Source: Aquabacterium humicola
Lineage (GTDB): Bacteria > Pseudomonadota > Gammaproteobacteria > Burkholderiales > Burkholderiaceae_C
NCBI RefSeq assembly: GCF_030167915.1
Contig: NZ_JARGNB010000001.1
Coordinates: 992,001-1,056,000, forward strand
Length of the DNA stretch: 64,000 nt
Direction: 5' to 3'
Positions 40,211-48,884 of the stretch are shown here, in pieces. The notes under the pieces were generated by a model. It saw nothing but the letters and a program-made list of their open reading frames with translations, had not been told where the DNA came from and did not search any database. The position numbers were made by a program, and so were the translations under genes. The stretch's first letter is position 1, and each line of letters opens with the position of its first letter.

Positions 40211-41620
40211 ATGTCCGGCAATCAACTCGACAAGAAGTCCCAGGCCTGGTCGGCCCTGTTTTCCGAGCCGATGAGCGAGCTCGTCAAGCGCTACACCGCG
40301 AGCGTCGACTTCGACAAGCGCCTCTGGCGCGCCGACATCGACGGCAGCCTGGCGCATGCCGGCATGCTGGCCGCGCAGGGCATCATCGGTGCGCAGGACC
40401 TGGCCGACATCCAGCGCGGCATGGCGCAGATCGTCGCCGAGATCGAAGGCGGCACCTTCGCCTGGAAGCTCGACCTCGAGGACGTGCACCTGAACATCGA
40501 GGCGCGGCTGACGCAGCTGGTCGGCGATGCCGGCAAGCGCCTGCACACCGGCCGCTCGCGCAACGACCAGGTGGCCACCGACGTGCGCTTGTGGCTGCGC
40601 GGCGAGATCGATCGCCTCGGCCCGCTGCTGGTCGCGATGCAGCACGCGCTGGTCGAGCTGGCGGCGCAGCATGCCGACACCGTGATGCCCGGCTTCACGC
40701 ACCTGCAGGTCGCGCAGCCGGTGAGCTTCGCGCACCACCTTCTGGCCTACGTCGAGATGTTCGCGCGCGATGCCGAGCGCCTGGCCGACGTGCGCAAGCG
40801 CGTCAACCGCCTGCCGCTGGGCGCTGCGGCGCTGGCGGGCACCAGCTACCCGCTGGATCGCCACGCCGTCGCCAAGGCGCTCGGCTTCGACGGGATCTGC
40901 GAGAACTCGCTCGACGCCGTCAGCGACCGCGACTTCGCGCTGGAGTTCGCCTCGTTCGCCTCGATCACGATGGTGCACGTCTCGCGGCTCGCCGAGGAGA
41001 TCGTGCTGTGGATGAGCCAGAACTTCGGCTTCATCGACCTCGCCGACCGCTACTGCACCGGCTCGTCGATCATGCCGCAGAAGCGCAATCCGGACGTCGC
41101 CGAGCTGGCGCGCGGCAAGAGCGGCCGCGTGGTCGGCCACCTGATGGGCCTGATCACGCTGATGAAGGGCCAGCCGCTGACCTACAACAAGGACAACCAG
41201 GAAGACAAGGAGCCGCTGTTCGACACCGTCGACACGGTGGCCGACACGCTGCGCATCATGGCCGAGATGGTCGAGGGCATCGTCGTCAAGCCCGAGGCGA
41301 TGGAGCGCGCCGCGCTGCGCGGCTACGCCACCGCCACCGACCTGGCCGACTACCTGGCGAAAAAAGGCCTGCCCTTCCGCGATGCGCACGAGGTCGTCGC
41401 GCATGCGGTGAAGCAGGCGATGGCGCAAGGCGTCGACCTGTCGGCGCTGCCGCTGGCCGCGCTGCAGGCCTTCCACCCGTCGATCGAGGCCGACGTGCTG
41501 CCGCTGCTGAGCCTGCGCGGCTCGCTCGAGGCGCGCCGCGTGGCCGGCGGCACCGCGCCCGAGCAGGTGCGCTTGCAGGTGGCGCGGCACCGCGCGAGGT
41601 TGTCCGCACCGGCCGCCTGA
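40211..41620 (+). CDS. argH: Argininosuccinate lyase
   Basis: 469 residues. Fumarase/aspartase superfamily: [24 protein letters not shown], the signature loop [12 protein letters not shown] with the catalytic Ser, and [12 protein letters not shown]. It splits argininosuccinate into arginine and fumarate. It diverges from the algZ/algR-like pair, the same order as in Pseudomonas aeruginosa. It ends 31 bases from a convergent OmpA-like gene. Confidence 0.97.
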   Translation: MSGNQLDKKSQAWSALFSEPMSELVKRYTASVDFDKRLWRADIDGSLAHAGMLAAQGIIGAQDLADIQRGMAQIVAEIEGGTFAWKLDLEDVHLNIEARLTQLVGDAGKRLHTGRSRNDQVATDVRLWLRGEIDRLGPLLVAMQHALVELAAQHADTVMPGFTHLQVAQPVSFAHHLLAYVEMFARDAERLADVRKRVNRLPLGAAALAGTSYPLDRHAVAKALGFDGICENSLDAVSDRDFALEFASFASITMVHVSRLAEEIVLWMSQNFGFIDLADRYCTGSSIMPQKRNPDVAELARGKSGRVVGHLMGLITLMKGQPLTYNKDNQEDKEPLFDTVDTVADTLRIMAEMVEGIVVKPEAMERAALRGYATATDLADYLAKKGLPFRDAHEVVAHAVKQAMAQGVDLSALPLAALQAFHPSIEADVLPLLSLRGSLEARRVAGGTAPEQVRLQVARHRARLSAPAA

Positions 41621-41651
41621 GCAACCACCCCAGCGCCCGGCCGCGTCGGGT

Positions 41652-42530
41652 CTAGCGCTTCACCAGCTCGACGCGCCGGTTCTTCGCCCGGCCGTCCTCG
41701 CTGCGGTTGTCGGCCAGCGGCACGGTCTGGCCGTAGCCTTTGGCCGTCAGGCGCGTGGCGGCGATGCCGCGGCCGACCAGGGCCTGCATCACGCTCGCGG
41801 CGCGCGCCTGCGACAGCTTCAGGTTGCCGTCCGCCGTGCCGGCGTTGTCGGTGTGGCCGCCGACCTCCAGCTTCAGGGCCGGCGCGGCCTTCAACATCTG
41901 CGCGGCCTGGTCGAGCTGCGACTGCGATTCGGCCTTGATCGTCGCCAGCCCGGTGTCGAAGTGCAGGTACAGGCTGACGCGGCCGTCCTTGTTCAGCCTG
42001 TCGAGCAGGTCGTTGGCGACGATGTCCTGCGTCATGGCCTGGCGTTCGACGATGAAGAGCTCGTAGCCGCCGCCGGCATCGAAGGGCACCACCATCGCCC
42101 AGGTCTCGCCGGCCGCGCGCGCCAGCTTGAACAGCGCCGCCCGGTCGCGGGTCGAGCCGTTGTGGCACAGCGCCTTGTCGGCGGTGATGCCCGCGCCTTC
42201 GACCACCACCGTGCCGCCGGCGGCGCGCACCGCGTTCGCGAAGTTGCGCTGGATCTGCAGCGCGCTGCCGGCCGGGCGGCCGTCGATCAGGCGGTAGTCG
42301 TAGCGCCAGGTGCGACCCTCGATGGTCTGCTCGGCCCCCGAGCAGTCCTCGCTGATCCTGGTCTGGAAGCTCATCGCGTCGAACTCCTTCATCTCGCAGT
42401 CGACGATCTGGTAGTTCGGCATGCGGTTGAACGCGGGGTGATCCTTGCAGCCTTCGACATCGGCAGCATGGACGGCGGGCACGGCAAGCAAGGCCAGCGC
42501 GATGGCGGCGGCCGTTCTCGGCAGGAACAT
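41652..42530 (-). CDS. OmpA-family outer-membrane/peptidoglycan-anchoring protein
   Basis: 292 residues. Signal peptide about 1-22 (AAAIALALLAVPAVHAAD), an unrecognised N-terminal domain with four Cys (disulfide-prone), then a C-terminal OmpA domain (about 175-292: LHFDTGLATIKAES, GGHTDNAG, LSQARAASV, NRRVELVKR). The OmpA domain grips diaminopimelate in peptidoglycan. The N-terminal part is not a beta-barrel, so the protein is likely periplasmic. GAGGG lies about 12 bases before the chosen ATG at 42530. Confidence 0.85.
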   Translation of the reverse strand: MFLPRTAAAIALALLAVPAVHAADVEGCKDHPAFNRMPNYQIVDCEMKEFDAMSFQTRISEDCSGAEQTIEGRTWRYDYRLIDGRPAGSALQIQRNFANAVRAAGGTVVVEGAGITADKALCHNGSTRDRAALFKLARAAGETWAMVVPFDAGGGYELFIVERQAMTQDIVANDLLDRLNKDGRVSLYLHFDTGLATIKAESQSQLDQAAQMLKAAPALKLEVGGHTDNAGTADGNLKLSQARAASVMQALVGRGIAATRLTAKGYGQTVPLADNRSEDGRAKNRRVELVKR

Positions 42531-42649
42531 GGTGGACAAGCCCTCGGGCAATCGACGAAGCGCGCGATGCTATCGGCGCCGGGCGCTCGATCGGCCGTGC
42601 GGCCGATAACGGCGGAGCGGCGCGTGAAATGCGCCCGCCTCGCTTTACA

Positions 42650-43120
42650 TCACGGCAACTTCTTCTCCGCGTCGGAGATCGGCTGGCCCTTGTCGAAGAC
42701 CACCTTCCAGACGCCCGGCGCCTCCTGGCGCCAGATCGAATTGAAACGCGACACGCGCTGGCCCGAGGGGTCGCGCACCGGCCCGGTGGAATGGGCCAGC
42801 GTGCCGTCGGCCAGCACCTCGACCTGGTCCGGCTCCCAGGAGAAAGGCGCCTGCTTGCCGTCATAGAAGGCCTTCCAGCCTTCGATCACCGCGGCCCTGC
42901 CGCGCAGCACGGTGTTGTTGCCGTAGAAGACGGCGTGCTCGGACAGGTGCCGGCCGAAGGCGGCGAGGTCGCGGTCGGCCATCGACCTGGCGAACGAACG
43001 TTCGGCCGCCTCCACCTGCTGGCGCAGCGCGGCGAGGTCCGGCGCGCTCGCCTGTGCGTGCACGTCGCCCAGGCTCATGGCCGCCGCCACCAGGCCGGCG
43101 CCGAGGACGGCGGGCCGCAT
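42650..43120 (-). CDS. Secreted SnoaL/DUF4440-like protein
   Basis: 156 residues. Signal peptide about 1-22 (ending SLGDVHAQ), then an NTF2-like cone: helix VEAAERSFARSMADRDLAAF, FGRHLSEHAVFYG, RGRAAVIEGWKAFYDG, and strands WEPDQVEVLADGTLAHSTG. Family members are small binding or isomerase folds; here the exported location makes a ketosteroid-isomerase-type enzyme less likely. It sits one base past the next gene's stop on the same strand, so they are co-transcribed. Confidence 0.75.
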   Translation of the reverse strand: MRPAVLGAGLVAAAMSLGDVHAQASAPDLAALRQQVEAAERSFARSMADRDLAAFGRHLSEHAVFYGNNTVLRGRAAVIEGWKAFYDGKQAPFSWEPDQVEVLADGTLAHSTGPVRDPSGQRVSRFNSIWRQEAPGVWKVVFDKGQPISDAEKKLP

Positions 43121-43121
43121 C

Positions 43122-43481
43122 TCAACGCGACGCCGCGGACAGCGCCTGCGGTTCCTCGTGCAGCAGCCACAGCAGCAGGATCAGCGCCGCGGCGCCGCCG
43201 ATCGGGAACAGCAGCACCGCGGCCGCGACCGGCGCGATCGCCGAACGGCGCATGCGGCGCACGCCGATGCCCAGCAGCACCCAGTGCAACGGGATCGCGA
43301 CCGCGATCACCAGTCCCAGTGCCACCATGCGCGGCACCGATCCGGTGGTGTCGTTGACCATCGGCGGCAGGAACATCGCGATCGCCGCGACCGCGGCGAC
43401 CAGCGCCAGCGCCGAATCGGCGAGGGCCCGGCGGGCCGGCTTGTTGATCATCTCGAGCGTCTCCGAATTCGATCGGGCCAT
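43122..43481 (-). CDS. Small membrane protein, unrecognised
   Basis: 119 residues with three predicted membrane helices (about 23-43, 51-72, 83-106), a short cytoplasmic N-terminus and a Glu/Ala-rich C-terminus. No family motif. It forms a two-gene unit with the SnoaL-like gene just downstream. Confidence 0.6.
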   Translation of the reverse strand: MARSNSETLEMINKPARRALADSALALVAAVAAIAMFLPPMVNDTTGSVPRMVALGLVIAVAIPLHWVLLGIGVRRMRRSAIAPVAAAVLLFPIGGAAALILLLWLLHEEPQALSAASR

Positions 43482-43535
43482 CGTACGCCGAAGCCTGCTT
43501 GGCGTGCACCCACAATCCCCGGAATGGTCCGCCCT

Positions 43536-43699
43536 CTGCTCACTGCGTTCGCTCCCCCAAGGATCCGAAGGATCCCTCCCTGGATCCAGGGGGGCTCAGC
43601 GCCCTTCGGGCGGCCGGGCGGGCGAACTGTCGACCCCCTGCTCACTGCGTTCGCTCCCCCCAAGGGGGGCTCAGCGCCCTTCGGGCGGCCGGACGGGCG
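43536..43699. repeat. Imperfect intergenic repeat, two copies
   Basis: Copy 1 (43536-43624) and copy 2 (43638-43699) share CTGCTCACTGCGTTCGCTCC, a poly-C/poly-G hairpin, and CTCAGCGCCCTTCGGGCGG, which folds as CGCCC-TTC-GGGCG. Copy 1 carries a 28-base insertion with three GGATCC-like repeats between its hairpin arms. Such elements recur in intergenic spaces of Rubrivivax/Methylibium-type genomes, as I recall. It fills the gap between the small membrane gene and the polymerase. Confidence 0.75.
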
Positions 43700-43702
43700 C
43701 TG

Positions 43703-44857
43703 ATGTCCCCGCCCCGCGCCCGCCGCTGGATCGCGCACCTCGACATGGACGCGTTCTACGCCTCGGTCGAGCTGCTGCGCTACCCGGACCTGCGGGCCAA
43801 GCCGGTGGTCATCGGGGGCGGGCGGCGCCACCAGCCGGAGTTGCTGGCCGACGGCACCCGACGTTATGCGCGCCTGGCCGACTACACCGGCCGCGGCGTC
43901 ATCACCACCGCCACCTACCCGGCGCGCGACCTCGGCGTGCATTCCGGCATGGGTCTGATGAAGGCCGCGCTGCGGGCGCCGCAGGCGGTGCTGCTGCCGA
44001 CCGACTTCGAGCAGTACCGGCTGTACTCGCGCCGCTTCAAGGCCGCGGTGGCCGAGGTGGCGCCGCTGATCGAGGACCGCGGCATCGACGAGATCTACAT
44101 CGACCTGACTGACCTGCCCGGCGCGCAGGAGCCGGTCGGCCACGACCCGCACGGCGGCGTGCGCGCGATCGCGCTGGACATCAAGAACAACGTGCGCAGC
44201 GCCACCGGCCTCAGCTGCTCGATCGGCGTGACGCCGAACAAGCTGTTGTCGAAGATCGCCAGCGAGCTCGACAAGCCCGATGGCCTGACCCTGTTGACGC
44301 ACGACGAGCTGCCGACGCGCATCTGGCCGCTGCCGGTGCGGCGCATCAACGGCATCGGCCCGAAGGCCGGAGAGAAGCTCGCGACGCTGGGCATCCACAC
44401 GATCGGCGAGCTCGCCGAGCGCGAGCGGCCCTGGCTGATCCAGCACTTCGGCCGGGCCTACGGCGCCTGGCTGCACGACGCGTCGCACGGCGTCGACGAC
44501 CGGCCGGTGGTCACGCACAGCGAGCCGGTGACGATCAGCCGCGAGACCACCTTCGACCGCGACCTGCACGCCCGGCGCGACAAGGCCGAGCTCTCGGGCA
44601 TCTTCACCCGGCTGGTCGAGCAGCTGGCGCTGGACCTGCAGCGCAAGGGCTATGTCGGCCGCACGATCGGCATCAAGCTGCGCTTCGACGACTTCAAGAC
44701 CGTCACCCGCGACATGACGATCGCCGACCCCACCGCAGACGCCGCGACGATCCGGCTCGCCGCCGGGCTGTGCCTGAAGCGCGTGGACCTGGCAAGGCGC
44801 ATCCGCCTGCTCGGCGTGCGCGTAAGTGCGCTGCGGCGTGCCGGGCAGCGCGCCTGA
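43703..44857 (+). CDS. dinB: Y-family DNA polymerase IV (DinB-type), variant
   Basis: 384 residues. Palm start HLDMDAFYASVELLRYP with the first catalytic Asp, the second catalytic carboxylates in RGIDEIYIDLTD (usual form SIDEAYLD), a helix-hairpin-helix GIGPKAGEKLATLGI, and a little-finger domain ending RIRLLGVRVS. A segment of about 30 residues (RRHQPELLADGTRRYARLAD and onward) sits in the fingers, absent from E. coli DinB. It performs error-prone bypass of damaged bases. No LexA box was seen upstream. The ATG at 43703 lies 4 bases past the intergenic repeat; no good ribosome-binding site is visible. Confidence 0.85.
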   Translation: MSPPRARRWIAHLDMDAFYASVELLRYPDLRAKPVVIGGGRRHQPELLADGTRRYARLADYTGRGVITTATYPARDLGVHSGMGLMKAALRAPQAVLLPTDFEQYRLYSRRFKAAVAEVAPLIEDRGIDEIYIDLTDLPGAQEPVGHDPHGGVRAIALDIKNNVRSATGLSCSIGVTPNKLLSKIASELDKPDGLTLLTHDELPTRIWPLPVRRINGIGPKAGEKLATLGIHTIGELAERERPWLIQHFGRAYGAWLHDASHGVDDRPVVTHSEPVTISRETTFDRDLHARRDKAELSGIFTRLVEQLALDLQRKGYVGRTIGIKLRFDDFKTVTRDMTIADPTADAATIRLAAGLCLKRVDLARRIRLLGVRVSALRRAGQRA

Positions 44858-44862
44858 GCCTG

Positions 44863-44880
44863 CCCCGGGTCGCACCGGGG
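44863..44880 (+). terminator. Stem-loop after dinB
   Basis: CCCCGG, 6-base loop, CCGGGG, starting 6 bases after the stop. No T-run, so only a weak terminator candidate. Confidence 0.35.
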
Positions 44881-44918
44881 TGTGCGCCGCACGACCCGCC
44901 ACCTAAGATGGACGCACG

Positions 44919-45578
44919 ATGAAGAACACGCTCCTGGCCGCTTCCCTCCTCGCCCTGCTGCAGGCCGCCGCCCACGGCGGGCAGGTGCAGATCAGCGTCA
45001 CGACGCCGGACGGCCAGCCGGCCGCCGACGTCGCGGTGATGGTGCATCCCACGGCCGCATGGACCGCGCAGCCGCTGCCCGAGCCGGTGGTGATCGCGCA
45101 GCGCAACATCCGCTTCGTGCCCTTCGTGACCGTCGTGCCGGTCGGTGCGACGGTGCGCTTCGTCAACCAGGACCGCTTCGACCACCACGTGCGCTCGCAG
45201 CCGGGCGGGCCGCTCGGCAACGTCGCGCCGGCCAGGCAGTTCGAGTTCCGCATGGCCGCCGCGGGCAAGGACCCCACGCCGGCGGACCTGAAGATGGACG
45301 TGCCCGGCACCGTCGCCCTCGGCTGCCACCTGCACGGCTCGATGCGCGGCCATGTCGTCGTCAGCACGACGCCGTGGTTCGCGGTCACCGACGACAAGGG
45401 CGTCGCGACCATCGCCGGCGTGCCCGACGGCCAGGTCGAGCTGAAGCTGTGGCATCCCGAACAGCTGAGCGACCAGGCCGCGATCCGGCTGCAGGTGGCG
45501 GGCAGCGCCAGCGCCGACGCCAGGCTCAACTTCGCGCCGCGCCGCCGCGGCGCCGCCGCACCGCCGCCGCGGTACTGA
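44919..45578 (+). CDS. Secreted cupredoxin-like copper protein
   Basis: 219 residues. Signal peptide about 1-20, then a plastocyanin-like fold: VTVVPVGATVRFVNQDRF, a His pair at 89-90 and the Cys136-His-Leu-His139-x-x-Met142 loop (GCHLHGSMRG). These match type-1 copper ligands (His, Cys, His, Met). A carboxypeptidase-regulatory-like tail (about 150-200) follows, then a basic Pro-rich end. It resembles methylamine-utilisation-type plastocyanins of proteobacteria. The last 53 bases overlap the convergent cohesin gene. Electron transfer in the periplasm is likely; its partner is unknown. Confidence 0.78.
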   Translation: MKNTLLAASLLALLQAAAHGGQVQISVTTPDGQPAADVAVMVHPTAAWTAQPLPEPVVIAQRNIRFVPFVTVVPVGATVRFVNQDRFDHHVRSQPGGPLGNVAPARQFEFRMAAAGKDPTPADLKMDVPGTVALGCHLHGSMRGHVVVSTTPWFAVTDDKGVATIAGVPDGQVELKLWHPEQLSDQAAIRLQVAGSASADARLNFAPRRRGAAAPPPRY

Positions 45579-46176
45579 GGGCGGCGACGAGCGCGGCGGC
45601 CAGCAGCGCTCCGGCAGGGGGTTCGTCGATCGCGATCGTGACGTTCTGAACCATCACGCCGCCGATCGCATCGCCCACCTGGTCGGCGAGCATCAGGTCG
45701 GTGAACTGCAGCGTCGTGTACGCACCGACCCCGGTCCCGGTGCCGTGGAACAGCAGGGTGGCCAGCAGCAACGGGCCACCGGACTGCAAGTCGTCGAGGT
45801 AGGGCCCGACGCAGAACGCGCAACCGAGCGCCGAGCCCTCGAGAAGCGAGACCTCGACCAGCGTGATCTGGCCGAGCCAGAAGGCGTCGACGACGTCGAC
45901 CACCGTCTGCGCCGCGTCCTGCGGATCGCCGAGCGCCTGGCCCACGGTCACGTCGTAGAGCGTCAGCATGGACGGGTCGTAGTGCAGCGACAGGTCGATG
46001 CCGGCCAGCTGCGTGCCCGGCGCCAGCCCGGACAGCACGAGGTCGACCTCCAGCGCCTCGGTGCCGTGCACCTTGGTGCGGTCCGGAATGAACTGCAGCA
46101 CCGGTCCGGCGTGTGCGGCGGCAGCCAGCACGACCGCCAGCAACCCGGCGGCGAGCGAATGGATCAGCGTTCTCAT
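45526..46176 (-). CDS. Secreted cohesin-domain protein with PEP-CTERM-like tail
   Basis: 216 residues. Signal peptide about 1-23 (LLAVVLAAAAHAGP). Residues about 27-180 have cohesin character: strand VLQFIPDRTKVHG, GIDLSLHYDPSMLTLYDV, VGQALGDP, and closing TTLQFTDLMLADQ. The tail is IDEPP, a hydrophobic helix and RRRRGG (about 184-210), a loose PEP-CTERM sorting signal. Cohesins bind dockerins in a calcium-dependent way. The next gene upstream on the same strand codes a protease ending in a dockerin-like module, 17 bases away, so the two likely bind each other at the cell surface. Its 3' end overlaps the copper protein gene by 53 bases. Confidence 0.75.
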   Translation of the reverse strand: MRTLIHSLAAGLLAVVLAAAAHAGPVLQFIPDRTKVHGTEALEVDLVLSGLAPGTQLAGIDLSLHYDPSMLTLYDVTVGQALGDPQDAAQTVVDVVDAFWLGQITLVEVSLLEGSALGCAFCVGPYLDDLQSGGPLLLATLLFHGTGTGVGAYTTLQFTDLMLADQVGDAIGGVMVQNVTIAIDEPPAGALLAAALVAALSTAAAVRRRRGGAARS

Positions 46177-46193
46177 CGAAGGTCCCTGTGAAG

Positions 46194-48269
46194 TCACTTG
46201 GCACAACCCGGATGCGCGCAGCGCAGCATCGCCTTGCGTGCATCGAGGATCGTGATTCGGCCGTCGCGGTCGATGTCGCGCGGGTCGCTGCGGCACAGCG
46301 CCGGCCCGCGCATCGACAGCGTGATCGCCGTGATGTCGTCGCGGTCGACCTGGCCGTCCTGCAGCACGTCGCCGTTCTGCAGCACGTGGTTGCAGGCCGC
46401 GACCTCGGGCGCGCCGACCCCGATGAAGCGCACCGGATCGACCGCGGCGATGCGGGTGAAGCTGCCGTTGCCCAGGCGGTCGAGACGGAATTCGACCGGG
46501 CCCAGCGAGCTGCCGGCCGGGCCGGCGTAGTACATGAACATCACCGGCAGCGGGCCGTTCAGGTCGAACTGGGGCAGCGCGTCGGTGAAGTCGGCGATGA
46601 AGCGCTGGTCCGGAGCGAATGCCCGCGGGCTGTGTTCGTCCGGGTGCGGCAGCACGTCGGGCGTGCTGAAGCTCGCAAACGACAGCGCGGGAACGCCGAG
46701 CCCGGCCCGCACCTCGCCGTTGGTGCGCTGGCTCGATACCAGCTGCCCGGCCGCGTACAGCCGCGGCCGGTACCGCGCACGGTCCTCGGCGGTCACCGCG
46801 TCGATGTGCGCCCTCGCGTAGTCGTAGGCCACCCAGAAGAAGCCGTTCGACGTGCCGCCGGCGGTGTTCGGCACGCCCCACTGCGGCGAGGCCGAGTTCG
46901 CCATCAGCAGCGCACCGCGGCGGTTCTGTCCGCTCGCGTCGACATAGGGCCGGTCGTCGTCGTAGCCGACGATGGTGACGGCGTGCCCGCCGGAAAGCTT
47001 GCCGCCATTGTCGTAAAGCACATCGTTGTTCATGCCGGGGCAGTCGACGCCGGTCTGCTGGCAGCCGCGGTCCCAGCCCCAGTGCATCACGTTCTCGTAC
47101 TGGATGAAGGCCGAGGCCGCGATGCCGCCGTTCGCGAGATGCTGCTTGAGCGCGTCGAAGCCGGCCGGGCTGGTCATGTCGAAGAACGCGCTCGATGCCG
47201 TGCGGCGCGGCAGCGCCTCGATCCACTGCGCCTCGGTCGGCCACCCGTACACCACGTCGTCGAAGCGCCACGGGTCGTACGGCCGCGACTGCCAGTTGCC
47301 GATGCCCCAGCGCTCGAGGGCATTCATGCCGTCCCACAGCGAGCTGCCGCCGTCATCGGTCGTCCACTGGCCGTCCTTGCCGAAGGCCGCCCACTTGATC
47401 AGCGGGTACAGGAAAGCGGGACTGGCGATGTGCTCGGTCGCTCGCGACGGCCGCGGCGGGGCGATCGTCTGATTGCAGGCATCGAACTTCGCGCCGTCCC
47501 AGACGTGCTGCCCGGGGTTGGCGGGATCGGGGCTGGAGATCGGGCAGTCGGGCTGGCCGGTGCAGCGCAGCACGAAGGCGCCGACCGGCGGTTCGGCGCG
47601 CGCGACATGGCACTCGGGGTCGCGGGGCAGCCAGGTGCCCGAGACGTCGAGGCCTTCGTCCATCGCCTGCGTGTAGGTGGCCCAGTAGTAGCCCACCGAC
47701 CAGGCGACGCAGGAAGCGCGCCCCTCCTGGTCGCCGATCGGCGGGAAGTGGTGCGACAGGCTGTTGTCGACGGCCGCCGGAAGGCCGGCGGCCGCGCCGG
47801 CCAGCAGGGCCCGCCGCCTCGACAGCGCGTTCGGCGCCGGCTTGGCCACGCGCCCGGCGCGGGCCCGTTGCGCGTCGGTGGCGCCGCTGGTGCAGTGCCG
47901 AGGCATCAGCGCGACGCGCTCCTGCGCCGACATCGCCGGCTGCAGCGCACGCGCGGCCGCTGCGGCGGGTGCTGGCACCGCCAGCGGCTGCACACGCTCG
48001 ACCCGGTGGATGCTGCGTGCCGCGGCGAGCGCATGCGGCGGCAGGCTCGCCACCAGCACGTCGCCGGCCGCATAACCCCTGATGACGCCGCCGAAGGACA
48101 CCAGGTTGTCACGGACGCGCAGCACATCGGCGTCGGACGCCGTCCGCGCCAGGTGCACACGCACCGTCACCAGTGCGGTCGCCGGGACCTGCGCCGCCAC
48201 GTGGGGCGCCACTGCGAGCAACGCGGCCGCGAAGGCCAGCCGCACGCCATGCCGATGACCGGTGTCCAT
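46194..48269 (-). CDS. Secreted papain-like (C1) cysteine protease with C-terminal dockerin-like module
   Basis: 691 residues. Signal peptide about 1-27, then an inhibitor/prodomain-like region to about 165. The C1A-like catalytic domain follows: Cys187 in QEGRASCVAWSVGYYW, His429 in GGHAVTIVGYDDD, Asn458 in MANSASPQWG (usual NSWG). A beta-rich domain runs about 500-625. The last 59 residues hold two calcium-loop repeats (DVLQDGQVDRDDI and DIDRDGRITILDARK), the type I dockerin pattern. It is cotranscribed with the cohesin gene 17 bases downstream. The ATG at 48269 has GAAGGGAG 6 bases upstream. Only the dockerin name is an inference; the protease triad is directly visible. Confidence 0.8.
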   Translation of the reverse strand: MDTGHRHGVRLAFAAALLAVAPHVAAQVPATALVTVRVHLARTASDADVLRVRDNLVSFGGVIRGYAAGDVLVASLPPHALAAARSIHRVERVQPLAVPAPAAAAARALQPAMSAQERVALMPRHCTSGATDAQRARAGRVAKPAPNALSRRRALLAGAAAGLPAAVDNSLSHHFPPIGDQEGRASCVAWSVGYYWATYTQAMDEGLDVSGTWLPRDPECHVARAEPPVGAFVLRCTGQPDCPISSPDPANPGQHVWDGAKFDACNQTIAPPRPSRATEHIASPAFLYPLIKWAAFGKDGQWTTDDGGSSLWDGMNALERWGIGNWQSRPYDPWRFDDVVYGWPTEAQWIEALPRRTASSAFFDMTSPAGFDALKQHLANGGIAASAFIQYENVMHWGWDRGCQQTGVDCPGMNNDVLYDNGGKLSGGHAVTIVGYDDDRPYVDASGQNRRGALLMANSASPQWGVPNTAGGTSNGFFWVAYDYARAHIDAVTAEDRARYRPRLYAAGQLVSSQRTNGEVRAGLGVPALSFASFSTPDVLPHPDEHSPRAFAPDQRFIADFTDALPQFDLNGPLPVMFMYYAGPAGSSLGPVEFRLDRLGNGSFTRIAAVDPVRFIGVGAPEVAACNHVLQNGDVLQDGQVDRDDITAITLSMRGPALCRSDPRDIDRDGRITILDARKAMLRCAHPGCAK

Positions 48270-48360
48270 CGCAACTCCCTTCAAGCCGTGAATCCAGCTT
48301 AGGAGTCAGCCCGTCGCGCGCGTTGCGTTTGCGCAATCGTTGCGCCCCGCGGGGCGCCGG

Positions 48361-48774
48361 TCAGGCGCCGGTGGCCCGACGTGTCGGCAGCCGCCACAAC
48401 CAGGTGCCGACGGCCAGGCAGCAGGCCGCCGGCAGCCAGGCCAGGCGCAGCGGCAGCATGAAGGCGCCCCAGGTCGAGCCGATGACCATCATCACCGTCG
48501 CGAACTGCTTGGCGCGCAGCGGCACCGCGTGGTGCAGCCGCCAGTCCCGCACCAGCGGGCCGAAGCGCGGATGGTGCAGCAGCCACGCTTCCCAGCGCGC
48601 ACTGCCGCGCGAGAAGCAGTAGGCCGCCAGCAGCACGAAGGGCGTGGTGGGCAGCAGCGGCAGGAAGATGCCGACGATGCCGGTCAGCAGACACATCCAG
48701 CCGGCGATCAGCCACAGCCAGCGCTGCCACAGCGGGCGGTCGGGCGGCGGGACAGCCTCGGTGGGAACCGTCAT
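48361..48774 (-). CDS. DUF454 (YbaN-like) inner-membrane protein
   Basis: 137 residues. Pattern RWLWLIAGWMCLLTGIVGIFLPLLPTTPF with the conserved PLLPTTPF loop and LLHHPRFGPLVRDWRLH, then a hydrophobic end (about 85-120). The family is short, membrane-bound and of unknown function; YbaN sits near priB-unrelated genes in E. coli. It stands alone, 92 bases from the protease start. Confidence 0.85.
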   Translation of the reverse strand: MTVPTEAVPPPDRPLWQRWLWLIAGWMCLLTGIVGIFLPLLPTTPFVLLAAYCFSRGSARWEAWLLHHPRFGPLVRDWRLHHAVPLRAKQFATVMMVIGSTWGAFMLPLRLAWLPAACCLAVGTWLWRLPTRRATGA

Positions 48775-48884
48775 CGGGCCATGCTAACCGCGTGAGCGAC
48801 CGGCACGGCGGCGCCGGCGTCATCGTCGGCATCGGCGCCGCCGGGGCGGCCGGCGGTCCGGCCCAGCGGCTACAGTCCCCCGCC

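Noticed and set aside
48342-48357. 16-base perfect palindrome GCGCCCCGCGGGGCGC as an operator
   Set aside because: Pure G/C composition makes such palindromes common in this genome and it lacks a promoter nearby.
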